From contig JABAKD010000011.1 in assembly GCA_012845835.1 (NCBI GenBank), positions 10,106,381 to 10,170,380 on the forward strand: DNA of 64,000 nucleotides, read 5' to 3'. Position 1 is the stretch's first letter. Each line of letters begins with the position of its first letter. Shown piece after piece: positions 1 to 12,432 of the stretch. The notes below the pieces were generated by a model that worked only from the letters and a program-made list of their open reading frames with translations, was not told the origin of the DNA and searched no databases. Source of the DNA: Undaria pinnatifida (lineage: Eukaryota > Sar > Phaeophyceae > Laminariales > Alariaceae). A program made the translations under genes and the position numbers.

Positions 1-942
1 CCCCCAGCTTTGCGAGGACCACGGCGATATCGTTTTTTTGGGGTGGTAAATAAGTCCACATTGTGAATGAATAGCCTCAGAAAAAATCGGCGGACGCGAT
101 ACCGTAGCGTGCGCCACGTCTCCCGGCTTTATCTACTACGGCAAAGCACAGGACGGTGAAGGAAACCCAGCTTTAGATCTGCACCCGCTGTGTTGGGCTG
201 TGGGGACACAACTACCCGGAAAGAGCGAGGAATGACAAGTGTTTCGCAGTTCCTAAATTTTGCGAGGCTTTTGTCGCGGATATTTTGAGAAGCTGTCCGT
301 CCGACTGTATATAGACCGGCACTTCTCAATCGGCGTTGTAGCCCGGAAGACCTTCACCACAACGTAGTCCGCGTATTGTCCGGCTGTGAGCGTTCGAAAA
401 AATCCACACATACGACGGATGACAATCCAGTCCATCTCCAGGATCAAGGCTAGAGTAGAGGTCGTTTTGGGGGCCTATTTTTGCGGTGCCCCCGAGTCAC
501 TCGCACGAGTAAGCCCCCTGCTCCTTTTTGTGTTTAAGCTTTTTGGTGCTGTTTTAAATTTGTGATACAGGCTGGTTTACGTTGAAAATCCCAAACTTTT
601 TCCCCGGCGAATGTCCACACCGTTTATACGATTCAGACCGTAATATTTTGCATACGTCTTCTATCATATGTGCCCTTCCGAAGACCTCTCAAACTGTTGT
701 TTTTTCGGCTGATTTTTCGTCAGATCAGATTTTTCGGAAAATGTGGACGACCTTAGCCCAAGTATTTTCGGCGAAAAAAAAGAAGAAAAAAACGGAGGGC
801 GACCTCGGGATGGGCATGTGGAACACGTGCGCGAATTTTCAGCGTCTATCTTTCAACAACAGCGTGGACATTTGTGCGTAAAAATGAGTAAGATCCGTTA
901 TTTCCTTCAAATAACTAGGTGAACTTGCCTTTAGACATGCCT

Positions 943-1046
943 TGGAGTACGTCCAACGGGATCGTGCAAAATGCGGCGTAACTTTTTTATTCGCTGGAGT
1001 ACGTCCAACGGGATCGTGCAAAATGCGGCGTAACTTTTTTATTCGC
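943..1046. repeat. Perfect 52-bp tandem duplication
   Basis: Two adjacent identical copies, 943-994 and 995-1046, each beginning TGGAGTACGTCC and ending TTTTTATTCGC. No flanking gene is recognised. The complete identity points to a recent duplication. Confidence 0.9.
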
Positions 1047-3369
1047 CCCCCCCGCTTGGAAAAAGCCTGTGAATATTATTGAAAAAGTTGAAGGACCGTC
1101 ATTGGTCGAGATACGAGTTTCGCTCCTAGAGGCAGCCCGAGGCGATCTAAAAAGAAATGGCCATGTCAGCCTCTTCGACTAGTCACGGGGGGTCAGTATA
1201 TGACACCAAACATGTTCACTATTTTGTTAGACTAGATATTGCGGGCGGTCCATTTGTGTGTGGGAGAGGATTTGTTGTTTTTTCTAACTTGAATCAGCCT
1301 GTACAAATCCGCAATGGAATGGTAGGCTACGCTGCTCCTTAGCAATCGCCTGAAAGCCTTCTGTCTGTGAAGTGCAAAGTCACTCGTGTGACCGGTCAAA
1401 ACCCATTTTTATAATAGCGGAAATATGACCCGTGCCACGATAGAGGTAGCACTTTTCGTCTGAAATGTTTTCTGAATGAGAGAACTCCTTAACCCAAAAT
1501 CGTCGGAAACGGGTCATTTTTTAGCACGATTATCGTCTTGTATACAGGCAATGGGATTTTTCATCTGTGAGTAGCATTCTTTTATTTTTCTCCTGAAATC
1601 AGTTTTTGGGAGACGTCTTAAGCTCCCAAATTTCAGGAACACCTCAGAAAAGAAGTGCTGCACCTCTATCGTAGCACGCGTTCTCTACCTTGGACCTCTA
1701 CCGTGTAGCCTTGGTCCTACTGTAGATCATCTATCCTATCTCTGTCGTTATGAGGGTCGGTCTACGGTAGCCCCAACTTTTCTTCAACGAAATCGCCGGT
1801 TTCGACAGCTGCCCCCGGCCGTGTCTCCTGAAATGCGGTGTCCCTTGCCACCCAGACATCATCGTCCGAGAGTCCCTTGCAAACAATAAAACAAGTGAAG
1901 ATATTTTGTTCATACCATCCTTCCTCGTGTCGAGCAGCCATTTAACGTTCGCTATAGAAATCGCGAGTTTCTCGGGGGGGGCACTATCGTAAAATTAGTC
2001 ATGACATGTCATGCAGGGTCTGTGCAGTGCAGATCCAACAGGAATCATACGTTAGACCACTCAAATCAGCCAAACAAAGCAACGTGATCCATAAACCACG
2101 CGGACCATTTTTGCGCACCTTTTATTATCATTGATGATCGATAGTCCGTAATAGACTCAGTAACATTTAACCCCTATAGCGCCTTTTTTTGTCCCCAAGA
2201 ACGGGTTTCTAGTTGTAGAGGCGTGAAGTCAGGCATAACGTATATGCGCACCTTTTATTATCATCGGAGTACGTAGCTTAGAGCTATTGAGATCTACTGA
2301 AAGTCTCCAAAAGGGCAGATGGTTCTTTGTTTTATTTGGTGACGCATCCCGAGCGCAACCGGTGCAACTCCTTCCTTGCTTTGATTCGACGTAGAAAACG
2401 AATCTTCAACCGAAAACAGCATACGTACCAGGTATGCATTTCGCTCGCATTGCTTTTCCAAACCAACCGAAAACAATTACACAACTTCACACAACAGGCT
2501 CATGACTAGGTGCTATGGATGAAGGTCAACTTGATATACACGCAGCAGCCATTCGTCCCGAGCCAGGCCGAGATCGAACCATTGTATTTCGTTGCAGCAG
2601 TAGTGTAGTAGTGGCATTAATTATATAGATTAAACTCAAGTTAGCTGCACTCACGCTTGGGGGACAAACTACTTGGTTCGGGAATTGAATGGCCGTCGCA
2701 GTAACATACCAGGTATCACGTTGTCAGATTATAACTTCATTCACTCGTCCTGTAGACTAAATGGCAGCACACCGTACCATCCAAAATAGTAAATGCTAAA
2801 AAGTCAAAGCCCTTTAGTATCTATTCCAACCTCTTTTGTTCACTTTTCAAACCCGTACAGCGTGATGCAGGCCAGGGGCGCCATTCCTCCTCCTGCGCGC
2901 CCAGCATCCTCAAACCCCCCAAGGCTCCAGAAAATAGTAACGAAAAAAAGAGATGCCGAACATAAAAAACGCTCGCACGTCATCCTGTTTGTGTCGACAT
3001 TATTTTTCGACCATAAGAGGCACAGCCAGAGGCACGCGCAAATTAAAAGTCATATTCCCCATGTAAACGAAAAATATACCATACAGAAAGACCAGGCACG
3101 TATGATATAGTATGATTTCTGCGCGCCACAAGCGAAGACCCACAAAACTCGAAACCACATACCCCGGTATATCCCCGTCGCCGGCTCACTCAAAATAAGA
3201 GCTATTGCCGACACTACCACCGCCGTACAACATTTCGTCGTTGCAGAGATACGACCATACGTCTCGTTTGTAGCGTGGCAGTCGCCGTGACTCCTCCACG
3301 CGCCCGACCCCAAATTGCCACCCGCCCCCAGCCCCCCGCCCGCTCCCGCTTGGTCACTCTATGGCGCCA

Positions 3370-3535
3370 TATGAGTAGTGCCGGTTGCCCGCTCTGCTGC
3401 TTGTAAAAGTCGCTTGGCACACATGGGAACAGCTTCTAATAGTAGTGTCAGTATGCGGAGTAGTGCTGGTAGCTCCTGTAGTGCTGGTATTTCCGGGCGG
3501 GTACATATCGGCGCCATAGAGGCATCACTACGGTA
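3370..3535. repeat. Dispersed repeat, copy 1 of 3
   Basis: Contains the phrases TTGGCAC..A.GGGAACA and TAGTGGCAG-like text, followed by a GCCGGT..C motif and GGTATTTC. The same ordered blocks recur at about 14650-14800 and 56800-56945. The family is unrecognised. Copies are diverged by small indels. Confidence 0.55.
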
Positions 3536-4304
3536 CCGCCGAAACGAGCCAATCGCACCGTCGTCTATCCCCCCACACGCACATCCTCACGACGCCTTTG
3601 ACCGGCATCTTTTACCCTTCCCCCTCCTCACACCTCTGCAGCTCTCCAATAAATCGAAACCGAAATTGTTCAAGACCAAATCAGTCGGAGCCGACTTGGT
3701 GCAACCGAACCGGTCGAAAGAATACCAAATAGATCCATCTTTCCGTTTCGGTTCGGTTTGTGCACGGAGAAAAGGGCAGTCGAACCAGTTACCGACAGGG
3801 CACAGCAGCGCACCACGCTTGACCCCCCCCCCCCCCCCCCTGCCCCCACCCCTCTCTGGCCCCCGCCAAAACCTTGGCGTAGCAACTTTCGAGCGGCGAA
3901 CTCTTGCCTTACCGCCCGTCCACAAAATAATAAACATCATCCAGGGGAACCCCCACCTTTATGTGCGCCCGACTGGCACCCGCACTTGGCCGTCCTTCCG
4001 CCCCACCGTACGCAAGCCCTCTAGCGCTGCACTACACATGTAGACACACTACTTGGAACTAGACCATAGTACACTGTCAATAGGATCACTATGGCAGTAC
4101 GGGTAAAAGGGTCACGGTCTGTACACTGCACAAACGCAGCAACTAAAAAGCTGCGACGTATAGTGTCAATCGGTCTGCACACTCATTCATCCTTGCGATG
4201 AGCGAGGAGGGGCGGGGGGGGAGGGGGGCGTGCAGACCCGCACACAAGGGCTAAAAATCGGTCTCAAAAACTTGAAACCGCGAGCAAAGCTGCTGCCGGA
4301 CACC

Positions 4305-7300
4305 TCACGTACTGAGGTCCGAGAAGTACCAAACCTCCACCTGGAGGCACCTGCATAATTTCGTTTATCCGAGGGGTGGAGGGGTAGGGTAGGGTGCGGG
4401 GCGCGCACGAGGGAGCAAACCGCGGTGCTTACGACTTGGCCCAGCCTTAACAAAATGGTTGAGGGTCCACACTACCGTAGTGGTCCCTCTATAAGGCTGG
4501 TATGTGCACTGTAGAGGGAAATACCGGCACTAGTCAATCGGCGCTATAGCGGAACCTCTACTCTATGCCAGGTATAACTACCCATAACTCATTACTCATT
4601 AAATCTTTTTTTACGACAAAACTTTTAGGCCGTCGGGATTGGGGTTACATAGGATTAGAAGCCAAGTCTACTCCAACCATTTTGTCGAAGAAGCTGGGCC
4701 AAGATCTGGTATATACAGACCTCTGAGGGAGGAGTGCAATATTGCTCGAAAAAAAAAAACGAGGAACACACCGATAGTACGTCACATCGATCGTGTCCCT
4801 CTTTCGCAAAAAAATAATTAACTAGGACCAACCTCCCTATACTTAATACGTTGCCCATAGCCTAAAGCCCCAAGCCCATAGCAGATTCCAGATTTCAATT
4901 TCAAAATCTTGATCTTCATCACGTCCCTATCATCGGTTCCAGCTGGATGCAACAACGCCCTCCCAACAACTAAATCACAACACACTAACACGAAAGTATG
5001 AATCTCGGGGCGGGGGGGGGGGGGGGGGGGCACGCAAGGTTAGACGTACGTAGCTAGCTTGGGGAAGCGTGCGAGAACAACTGTAGCGTATATTGTCCTC
5101 TCTTGGTAGGGGAAGCGCTCCACACCTACGACGGATCACGACCTACACCATCTTCATCACATCCCCTAACTATCTTGGTATACATATCCAACCCAGTAAA
5201 GCTGTACTCGATCGTGCAGGTAATAAAAAACCCACCCGGCAACATGAGCTAGGCCATACAGACCCTCCCTGAAATATCACACCATCGAGAGGCGATCGGT
5301 GATCTGGTGGGCGTGTGAAACGGTTCCACCCCTCGCAGCACAGCCGCAGAGCATCGAAGTGGGTAGACGACGCTCAAGGTAGGTTGACAGCGCCACAATA
5401 GCGTGTTTGCCACTTCCAAACTCGGTTGGGTTGGAAAACATACAAGAAAAGTGTTGAAACCCACGAACTTTATTACCCAAGGTCAACCAACCCACCAAAA
5501 AAATATGTTACACCTTAAAAAAAGTAGCAAAACATATTTCTTGTTCGTGGGTTGGGTTGGCCTTGAATTATGACGTTCGACGGTTTCAGTGCCAATATGA
5601 CATGTTTCCTACCCAAGTCCTACCCAACCAAGGTTGGCACATCGCGAATACCCTCCAATACACTACCGCCAACCGTCCACCATCAGGGAAACAAAACCAT
5701 TCAATAAATCTCGTGAAAATCCTGACCGCTACCTTGTTCTTGTGGACCATCGTCACTAGCAGCAGCAGCAGCAGTAGCGGCACTGTGGCATGACATATAA
5801 CACCAATAACAAAAGCATTACATAAATGGCAATTAGAGCAACAACAAAAAAAAGAGTGCCTCGGAGCACCCCCCCCCCCCATCTCGCCGTCCCGTCCCAG
5901 AAACGTCCAAATCTCCTGCGGCGCCTCGGCACTACTCCCCCAAACCCGTTCCGAAAATCCGAAAATCCAACACACAAGAACCGTACAAAATACCCAAAAC
6001 AACCAACGCCTGCAACAACCGACACACCCGAAGCACGCGTTTCACGCCAGACACCCAAAACACCCCAAACACCGTAACACTCCAAAGCCCAACATTCAAA
6101 ATTCAACAAGCAACCACACACAAACATACAAGATCCACGCGGTGCGGTGCGGTTTGCGCGCATCATACCTGAAGAACTCGTTCGAGGATAAGCGAGGGCT
6201 GCCGAAGGTGTCGCTAGGATTGCTTTCCCCCGCGTCCAGCTCGTCGTCTATCTGGAACGCGAAGCCTCCGCCGCCGCCGCCCATGGCCAGCCACGACCCG
6301 CTGGAGATGCAGAAGTAATCGTTCACGCCCGTCCAGCGGTGGGCCTTGAAGGTGGGGTGGAAGGAGAACACGAACGACTCCCCCGTGCCGTAGTAGTCTT
6401 GACTCTCCTGCGAGAGAAAAAACAAGAGAGCAAGCAACGAAGGACGCAGTTAAGTATAATACTACTGGACGGAAATGTAAGGGCCGTTGTAGATATTAAT
6501 ATGAGCACAAAACGATCGTAATGTTTCCGTTCATAATGGTATGAAGGAAGTACGTGTACCGGGAGAGCGAAATCGCCGAAGCTGAGGGGGACGAGAGTGT
6601 CGTAGCGGGGGGAGTGGGTTGAGGGTTAGCGCGAGGGGGGGGGGGGGGAGCGAGAGTAGGGGCGAGGATCGGGGTGGAGGGGTGGGGTGAGGGTGGAAGT
6701 GGAGATGGGGATCGGGGTGGGGATGGGGGGAGTGGAGGGGGGGGGGGGGGGTTGGCAAGAGTTGGGAAGTATTGGCGTTGGTAATTGATTGTCGGCGTTC
6801 CTGATACGTCGACGGGATAATGTCGGATGTCGTTTCTGAGACGTCATAGGCCAACGCCGGACGGGGGTCAATACTCGTCACCAAGGAAACATATGTACAC
6901 AACAAGAAGCCTGTTTACGACTTGGCCCAGCTGCAACAAAGCGGTTGAAATGTACTTGATTATAAACACGTACACTAGCCCTAATGCCGACTGCATGGGA
7001 AGTTTGTCGACGCAAGGAAAAATAAACAAGGAAAACCACGGAAAGTGGCTAAAAACGAACAGACACTGCATTATGGTTACATAATGAACTGGTGGAGACA
7101 ACACAAGGCGCAGGCGGCCTCCCCCGCCCTCCCCGCCCTGCCGGGTCCCGCACAAGTTTCGCCCATGGCAGGAAAAGCCGCCGCAAAACTCCCTTCACAA
7201 TTCAGCCACTTCACCACTACAGTCAACGAAACCCTGGAACCGCAAAAAACATCGCACACTAATCCCAACTACCGGTAGTCCGTCCCCAAAACAGAGATTG

Positions 7301-10300
7301 CATTTGAAAAAGGGTGGGAACCCTATTGGAACTGAATTGCAGCAACAAGTGCGATTTAATTGACGACTTGTACGCATTTACCCCTTGTCTCCGTTCACTG
7401 AAGGAGGGGGGGGGGAGGGGGGGGTGTACTCAGTTTGGGCATGGCCGTAGTCGCATGCCCATAGACCCTCGCCTCCCTACTATGCCGGGACGGAGCACTT
7501 CAGGTTTTCACCAACCAGGCAGAAAAAAAGGGTGGGGGGGCGATACGACTAAAAACGATGATTACAGCATCAACCCCTTCGATGAAGTAACGCGGCATGC
7601 TGGATCGCTTCATGACAGACTTAGTGTCCAAGCCACGGTGCAAGGACATGTACGACAACACCCGCACCGTTGCGCGCTCTTCCAGGACTGGACGGTTGGC
7701 TAAGACCACATTTCCTTGGATGGTTTCGTGAAAGCATCTTAGATGTATGGGCCCTGGCAGGGTTAATGTTGAGAGCGCGCAGCAGTGAAAGCGACAGGGC
7801 AGCATGCTTTGGCGCGCGTGCCGTGCAACTACCTTGTATCGTAAAAGCCCGGGGGCACTAAATCCTTTCACCCAGTGTCAGCTCGATTTTCTTCGTTGGT
7901 CGATGCTGAAATCGTATTTTTTCGTCCGGTTGGCCTTTCTCCTCCCAGTCCCAAGAGAGTTAAAGCTACACACCCGTTAGGAGTTGCATCCATCAGTCAT
8001 CGCCGCCTTCACCGAACAAACGTAGAGTAACGCACACAAAAAGAGAACGACAGCAACACCACCACGCATTCGAACCGGGGGGGACTAGCGCTTAACACTC
8101 AACAGCAGCACCGGCGGATTCTCCCTCGCCCCCTCGTCCCGCGACACACGCGTACGCGCCTTGAGCCACAAGCGCGAGGTGTGCCTTCGCGCCGCACAAT
8201 AACGAAAAAACTATACGAACAATGATTCATTGTATGGCTTTGATGTCCGCAACACCTCAAGCTGAATACACAGTTCCTATACTCTGCTAGAAAATGTGAG
8301 TACCGTTCGTTTGAGTACGAATACAAAACGCGGTTCTTACGTTTCAGGATGAAGCGGTATACATTAACATGGCTGCACGAATATGGGTTTCATATACCAC
8401 TCTCTCCGGAAACGCAAGGGTCGTTTCCTATCCATACAAAACAAGTTTAATGGCGTTTACGTTTCCCGATAGAGTGGCACACAATAGTATTTTATAACTA
8501 ACTTTAAAGGACGTCAGCCGTGAGTTCGACGAATTTCAGGTCAATACTCATCTTTGCAAGCTGCGTTGTTGGTACTCGTAATATACTATATGGGTGAGTT
8601 TTTATTGGGAGGTGTCCTATTTTTTGTCCACTATAATGGTAAGTGTTGGTATTTATACTTTAGGTGGGGAATTTTGAGCTAGGTAAAACATCACATCTAT
8701 TTTATATATTTATTACTGTAGTTTCCACTATACTGCTCTATCATATGTATGGTAGGCGTAGTTGTACGAAGTAGTATAAGTGTGTGAGTATGTAGTATTA
8801 TTGTGCTACCTTCATGGAGCCGGCGACGAAACCACCAAAGACGTACCCCCAGCTGTCCTCCACCACGATGAGGCACCTGAAATAGGATGTGTAAATAGGG
8901 GGGGAGACAGACACGCAGAGGCAAAGGCAACATACAGTGACATAGAGCGACATAAACAGCGAACGAGAGAAAGAGACAGCGAGGAACAGACACAGATAAG
9001 AGACAGCAAGAGGCCGGAAGAGAGACAATGTGAGAGACAGATCAATCTCCAACAACCCATCATCAATGTCCAACCACCACTCATCAATCATCGATCACCA
9101 GTCACAAACTACCAACCGTCAATGCCACCCAACAGCCAAGCACCAACCAACCGCCAATCATCAATCACCACGCACCAATCATCAACCATCGATCGTACAC
9201 CACAAACCAATCACCAACCGCGAATGACAAACGATCAACCTCAACATACGGTGGGTACCCCGATTTAAGAGCCCCCACGATAAGAGCATTCGGGACTAAA
9301 CAGAGGTCAAATCGGCATGTCCCGCCATATACTAAAAGCCCCATATTCCCCACTCTAAACAAAAATGCACAGTGAAGAGTGCCTGTTACGGCTTGTCACG
9401 GGGGCTCTTAAATCGGGGTGCCAGCTGTACTAGCATTTGCACGAACACCTACTGAGTGTTCCATTTTCAATTTGCGACTAACCCCGACATCAACCTCCAC
9501 CACAACGTCGGCCTCAACCACACGTCAGCCTCAACCGCCAACCACCGGCCAAATGACCAGCCAACAATCATCTCAGACTCACGGTCCCCTTCCCCTGCAG
9601 TTCCTGAGCAGGGTCCACAAGCTGGCACCGTCCCGGGCGATACTATAGGCCAGCCTCCACGTCTTCATGGCCTGCCCAAGAGGGACCGCCTCGGCAAGAC
9701 GTCGAAGTCGCGCTGCCGTAAGAATCTGGACAACGAGATAGACCCAAAACCGCCCCCACCCCCACAGAGGGCAAAACAGGAAGGCGTTAAGATAAGCAAA
9801 ACATTTTAACGTAAATAAGATGTGGAATAATCGTGATGAGCGCCCAAATGTTGGAGGTGTCTCTACGAGGGGTAGGAACTGTGCTTCGTCTCGAAAGAGA
9901 TGCGTGGTCCATGGTCAAATAACACAAGGCAAACAACTCATGAGTACGAACCCCCCGCCCCCCCCCGCCCCCGACACAAACACGCAAAACAAGGCCAGGC
10001 ATGGTAAAAGGATGTTTGCGATTCCCAACCTCTGTTGAGTTGGAAAACATGTAAAAATATTGTTGAAAGCGACGAACACAATAACTCAAGGCCAACCAAC
10101 CCGCGAAAAAAAAGGTCAACAAACAAAAAATATAACAAAAAAACGCATTCCTTTTTTTTTTCGATGACGTTTCGTGGGTTGGGTTGGCCTTGAATTGCAA
10201 CGTTCTACGGTGTCAATACTATTACCATGTGTTGTCCTACCTAGTTCCTACCCAACCAACGTTGGTGCGTCGCAAACAGCCTAGTAATCACGACCGAATA

Positions 10301-11847
10301 TGGCTAGCAACATCAGTGGAATATGCAAGTTTTTTGTGTACACGAGGGTTCTGAATACTATGGTCGGTACGTCGCAAACACCCTAGTAACCAGGACCGAA
10401 AGTGATCAGAAGAATCAGTGGAATATATAGGTTTTCGTGTCCACGTGGGTTCTGGTTACGACGATTCTCGACAATATCATGAAAAATTAACTGGACCGCA
10501 CGACAAGTGTGTAGCAGGTGACACCTCCACTGCTGCACCACGCTCAAATTTTGACGCTCATTTAAATCGCACTCGTCGTTTTTTCGTCTGTACATAGGTC
10601 CCACAGAGGTTATTGTCGATTATGGAGTGTTTTGCCATGTACCAACTTTGGTTGGGCAGGACTTGGGTAGGAAAACAAATAACAGTAGTTTCGAAACCGT
10701 CGATGTCCAAGGCCAACCCAAACCCAAGAAAACTCAAGCGAAAAATTGGTTTGAGAACTAACGTTTTCCTACCAGGTACCATTTTTTGTATTCTCGAACG
10801 TGTTGAAGTTAGGTCGTGGGTTTGTTGGCCTTGGGTTAATATCTTGTTCGTCGGTTTCAATTCGCACTATTCTAACATGTTTTCCAACCCATTAGAGGTT
10901 GGAAACCGCAAACACCCCATTTACTACTGAATGAAAAAGTTCGATGACTACATCGGAGTAGTTTGACTCCAACATGTGGGTGCAGCGCACATGACAAGGG
11001 GTTGAAGCCCTTGGGAGCGCTCGAAAATTGCCAGTCTACTGCCGCCTCTAACCGGAGGAGGCCAGGGTGCAAGTAGACCAAGATTACGGCATTTTGGTTT
11101 TTTATTCACACACTTTTACTTTCCAGCTTATGGACAAGCCGTGGTCACAGGTGTCGTCCCTTCTCCCCCCTCGGTTCTTGCCTTCAAATTTTATCGCGCA
11201 TAGGGGTCAGCAATCCCACTGCTCGTCGATTTTTCATCGAGTGTTGCTAACTCACGCTCTCGCGCTTTCCGCAAGTCAATTTGTGCACAAGAAAAAGTCC
11301 CAACGAATTTATACGAGTATGCACTCGGCGGGATTCGAACTCACGAAACTGACCTATACCAGGCTCGAGGAGAACCTGATACGCCACCGGGGCGACCGGT
11401 ATACGGTATACCAGGCATAGTGTATACAGCAGATACATACTCCCGTTTTCTCTTCCACATGTGCGCGACTTGTGCGGGCGGCTCTGTACCTCGCTCTACA
11501 ATGGACTTAAAAAAACATATCCTGTCGGCGAAGCGTCACGACCGAATTCAATAATGCGTACCCCGGAGCAAAAACGCACATGATAATGTAAAATAGCTAC
11601 ATACGCGCGTGAGTGGCTGAGTCGCTTGAAAGTAAAAATATCCTTCAAAGTGACCCTCCCGCCGTACAGTAAAGCCTTTATCGTCGCGGACGGGGCAGGA
11701 GTTCGTCACCTTAGAAGGCTGGTCCAGCCGTGCTTCTCGCCCCTCGTCTGCGATCTGCGGAGCTTCTACCTCGATGCCGCCCACGCCGGGCGGTCGCATG
11801 TCCACGAGCTCAGTTTCATCTGCCGCCTTCTTCTTGCGTGTCCGCAA
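4305..11847 (-). CDS. TLDc-domain protein (OXR1/TLDC family), five recognised exons
   Basis: Minus-strand exons: 11847-11710, 9725-9583, 8876-8810, 6407-6169 and 4350-4305. Acceptors end in AG and donors are gtgacg, gtgagt, gtagca and gtatga. All phases agree, giving 210 codons and a TGA at 4307-4305. The first exon is a basic/acidic linker (LRTRKKKAADE...). Exon 2 starts the TLDc fold (ILTAARLRRLAEAVP, then WRLAYSIARDGASLWTLL). Exon 3 carries LIVVEDSWGYVFGGF. Exon 4 carries YYGTGESFVFSF, then WTGVNDYF, MGGGGGGFAFQIDDEL and SDTFGSPRLSSNEFF. Exon 5 ends with the family's VEVW motif. Known TLDc proteins act in oxidative-stress resistance, and several bind and regulate the V-ATPase; that role is inferred here. 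The first exon begins at an acceptor, so a 5' exon is missing. It may lie at about 12358 (ATG, with an in-frame possible donor) or in the adjacent symporter gene. Confidence 0.93.
5395..5655. mobile_element. Palindromic MITE-like element, family M3 copy 1
   Basis: Left arm about 5410-5475 (GGTTGGGTTGGAAAACAT...) is an imperfect inverted copy of right arm about 5530-5640 (...ATGTTTCCTACCCAAGTCC). The A/T-rich centre separates the arms. Two further copies lie at about 10010-10275 and 10610-10925. No coding capacity. It lies in the intron between the two 3'-most TLDc exons. Confidence 0.6.
8494..8692 (+). mobile_element. Dispersed element M2, forward copy
   Basis: AAGGACGTCAGCCGTGAGTT ... GAGCTAGGTAAAACATC. 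A nearly intact inverted copy lies at 53685-53885. It sits in a TLDc intron. Confidence 0.75.
9257..9419. mobile_element. Short MITE with near-perfect terminal inverted repeats
   Basis: The left end reads CCCCGATTTAAGAGCCCCC (from 9258). The right end is its inverse complement (about 9400-9418). The interior of about 125 bp is non-coding. It sits in a TLDc intron 164 bp downstream of the exon ending at 9583. No confident target-site duplication is visible. Confidence 0.75.
10010..10275. mobile_element. Palindromic MITE-like element, family M3 copy 2
   Basis: Inverted arms (GAGTTGGAAAACATGT on the left, TACCCAACCAACGTTGG on the right) flank an A-rich centre with the shared GGGTTGGGTTGGCCTTGAA block. 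It lies in the first TLDc intron. Confidence 0.6.
10610..10925. mobile_element. Palindromic MITE-like element, family M3 copy 3
   Basis: Carries GGTTGGGCAGGACTTGGGTAG on the left and CATGTTTTCCAACCC on the right, the same blocks as the copies at 5395 and 10010. It lies in the same TLDc intron as copy 2. Divergence among copies is substantial. Confidence 0.5.
11093..11399 (-). mobile_element. tRNA-derived SINE, copy 1
   Basis: Read on the minus strand it starts CCGGTCGCCCCGGTGGCGTA. It has an A-box-like TGGCGTATCAGG and, about 40 nt on, a B-box GAGTTCGAATCCCG. A body of about 200 bp follows (GCGAGAGCGTGAGTTAGC, GACACCTGTGACCACGGC), then an A-rich tail. The same element occurs at 28946, 33295 and 45946. 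It lies in the first TLDc intron in the same orientation as the gene. Any open frame through it is a by-product of the repeat. Confidence 0.88.
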
Positions 11848-12432
11848 CTGCACATACAACACACAATATAGCCAAGACACCCCACCACGTACAACAGACA
11901 CGTCACGCACCATACCATGAAGATACCGACCAAACGCCATGCATAGTACCAGGGTACCGTGTGACAATCTGGACGGAAACGCAAGGAGCGTTCGCTATTC
12001 ACATGACAATAACCTCAGCAGTACCCCATTTCCCTTCAGAGCGCCACGCAGCAATCCGGTACTCCAATTACCGTGTCCTAATAACATCGTGACGTCGTGT
12101 ACATAACATATACATACTTCGAAGTACATGCCGTAAAACACCCCACGCGGGAAATTTCGGCGCCGATATTCTCCACATGAAGAGAGGCAAACAGAACGAA
12201 AATGGCGGCTTTGGTAAGGTCTCGTCTCTCCCCATGGCCGATAAAATCTTCCTTGAAAAACCGTCTGGGGTGTGCGCTATATTGGGTGCATTCCTCTTGT
12301 ATAGTTCTCTTTGTCTCAGGCCTGGCCGCTTCACCGTCCAACCATCTAACCTTTTCATGATACAATAAAACGAAAAAAAACACTTAGCGCGCAAGCAATC
12401 ATCAGTTCGTATCATATTATAGTGTAATAATT
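11848..12432. other. Gap between the TLDc exons and the symporter stop codon
   Basis: This 585-bp stretch must hold either the symporter 3' end plus the TLDc promoter and first exon, or a single intron if the two are fused. On the minus strand an ATG at 12358-12356 opens a frame running about 96 codons, with a possible phase-0 donor (GTGAAG) eight codons in. I recognise no domain in it. Confidence 0.5.

Larger units (their letters stand above)
1..4304. other. Gene-free 3' flank of the TLDc gene
   Basis: I see no convincing exon here. Open frames in this stretch are short or low-complexity (Pro- and Gly-rich translations of C/G runs near 3824-3860 and 4208-4230). It contains a 52-bp perfect tandem duplication (943-1046), a short repeated A/T-rich motif near 2117 and 2249, a poly-C run at about 3824-3840, and a dispersed repeat copy (about 3370-3535). 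The 3' UTR of the TLDc gene should lie just below position 4305, but no clear polyadenylation site can be assigned. Confidence 0.6.

Noticed and set aside
3378-4043. 221-codon plus-strand frame
   Set aside because: Low-complexity Pro/Arg text through a poly-C run; all alternative frames are equally open.
7500-7871. 123-codon minus-strand frame
   Set aside because: Its low-coordinate edge (about 7500-7530) overlaps dispersed repeat R2 (7455-7530), the rest shows no recognisable domain, and the whole lies inside a TLDc intron.
11067-11420. Plus-strand frame with HKKKSQRIYTSMHSAG, also found near 29000, 33500 and 46000
   Set aside because: It is the antisense translation of the SINE family, not a conserved protein.
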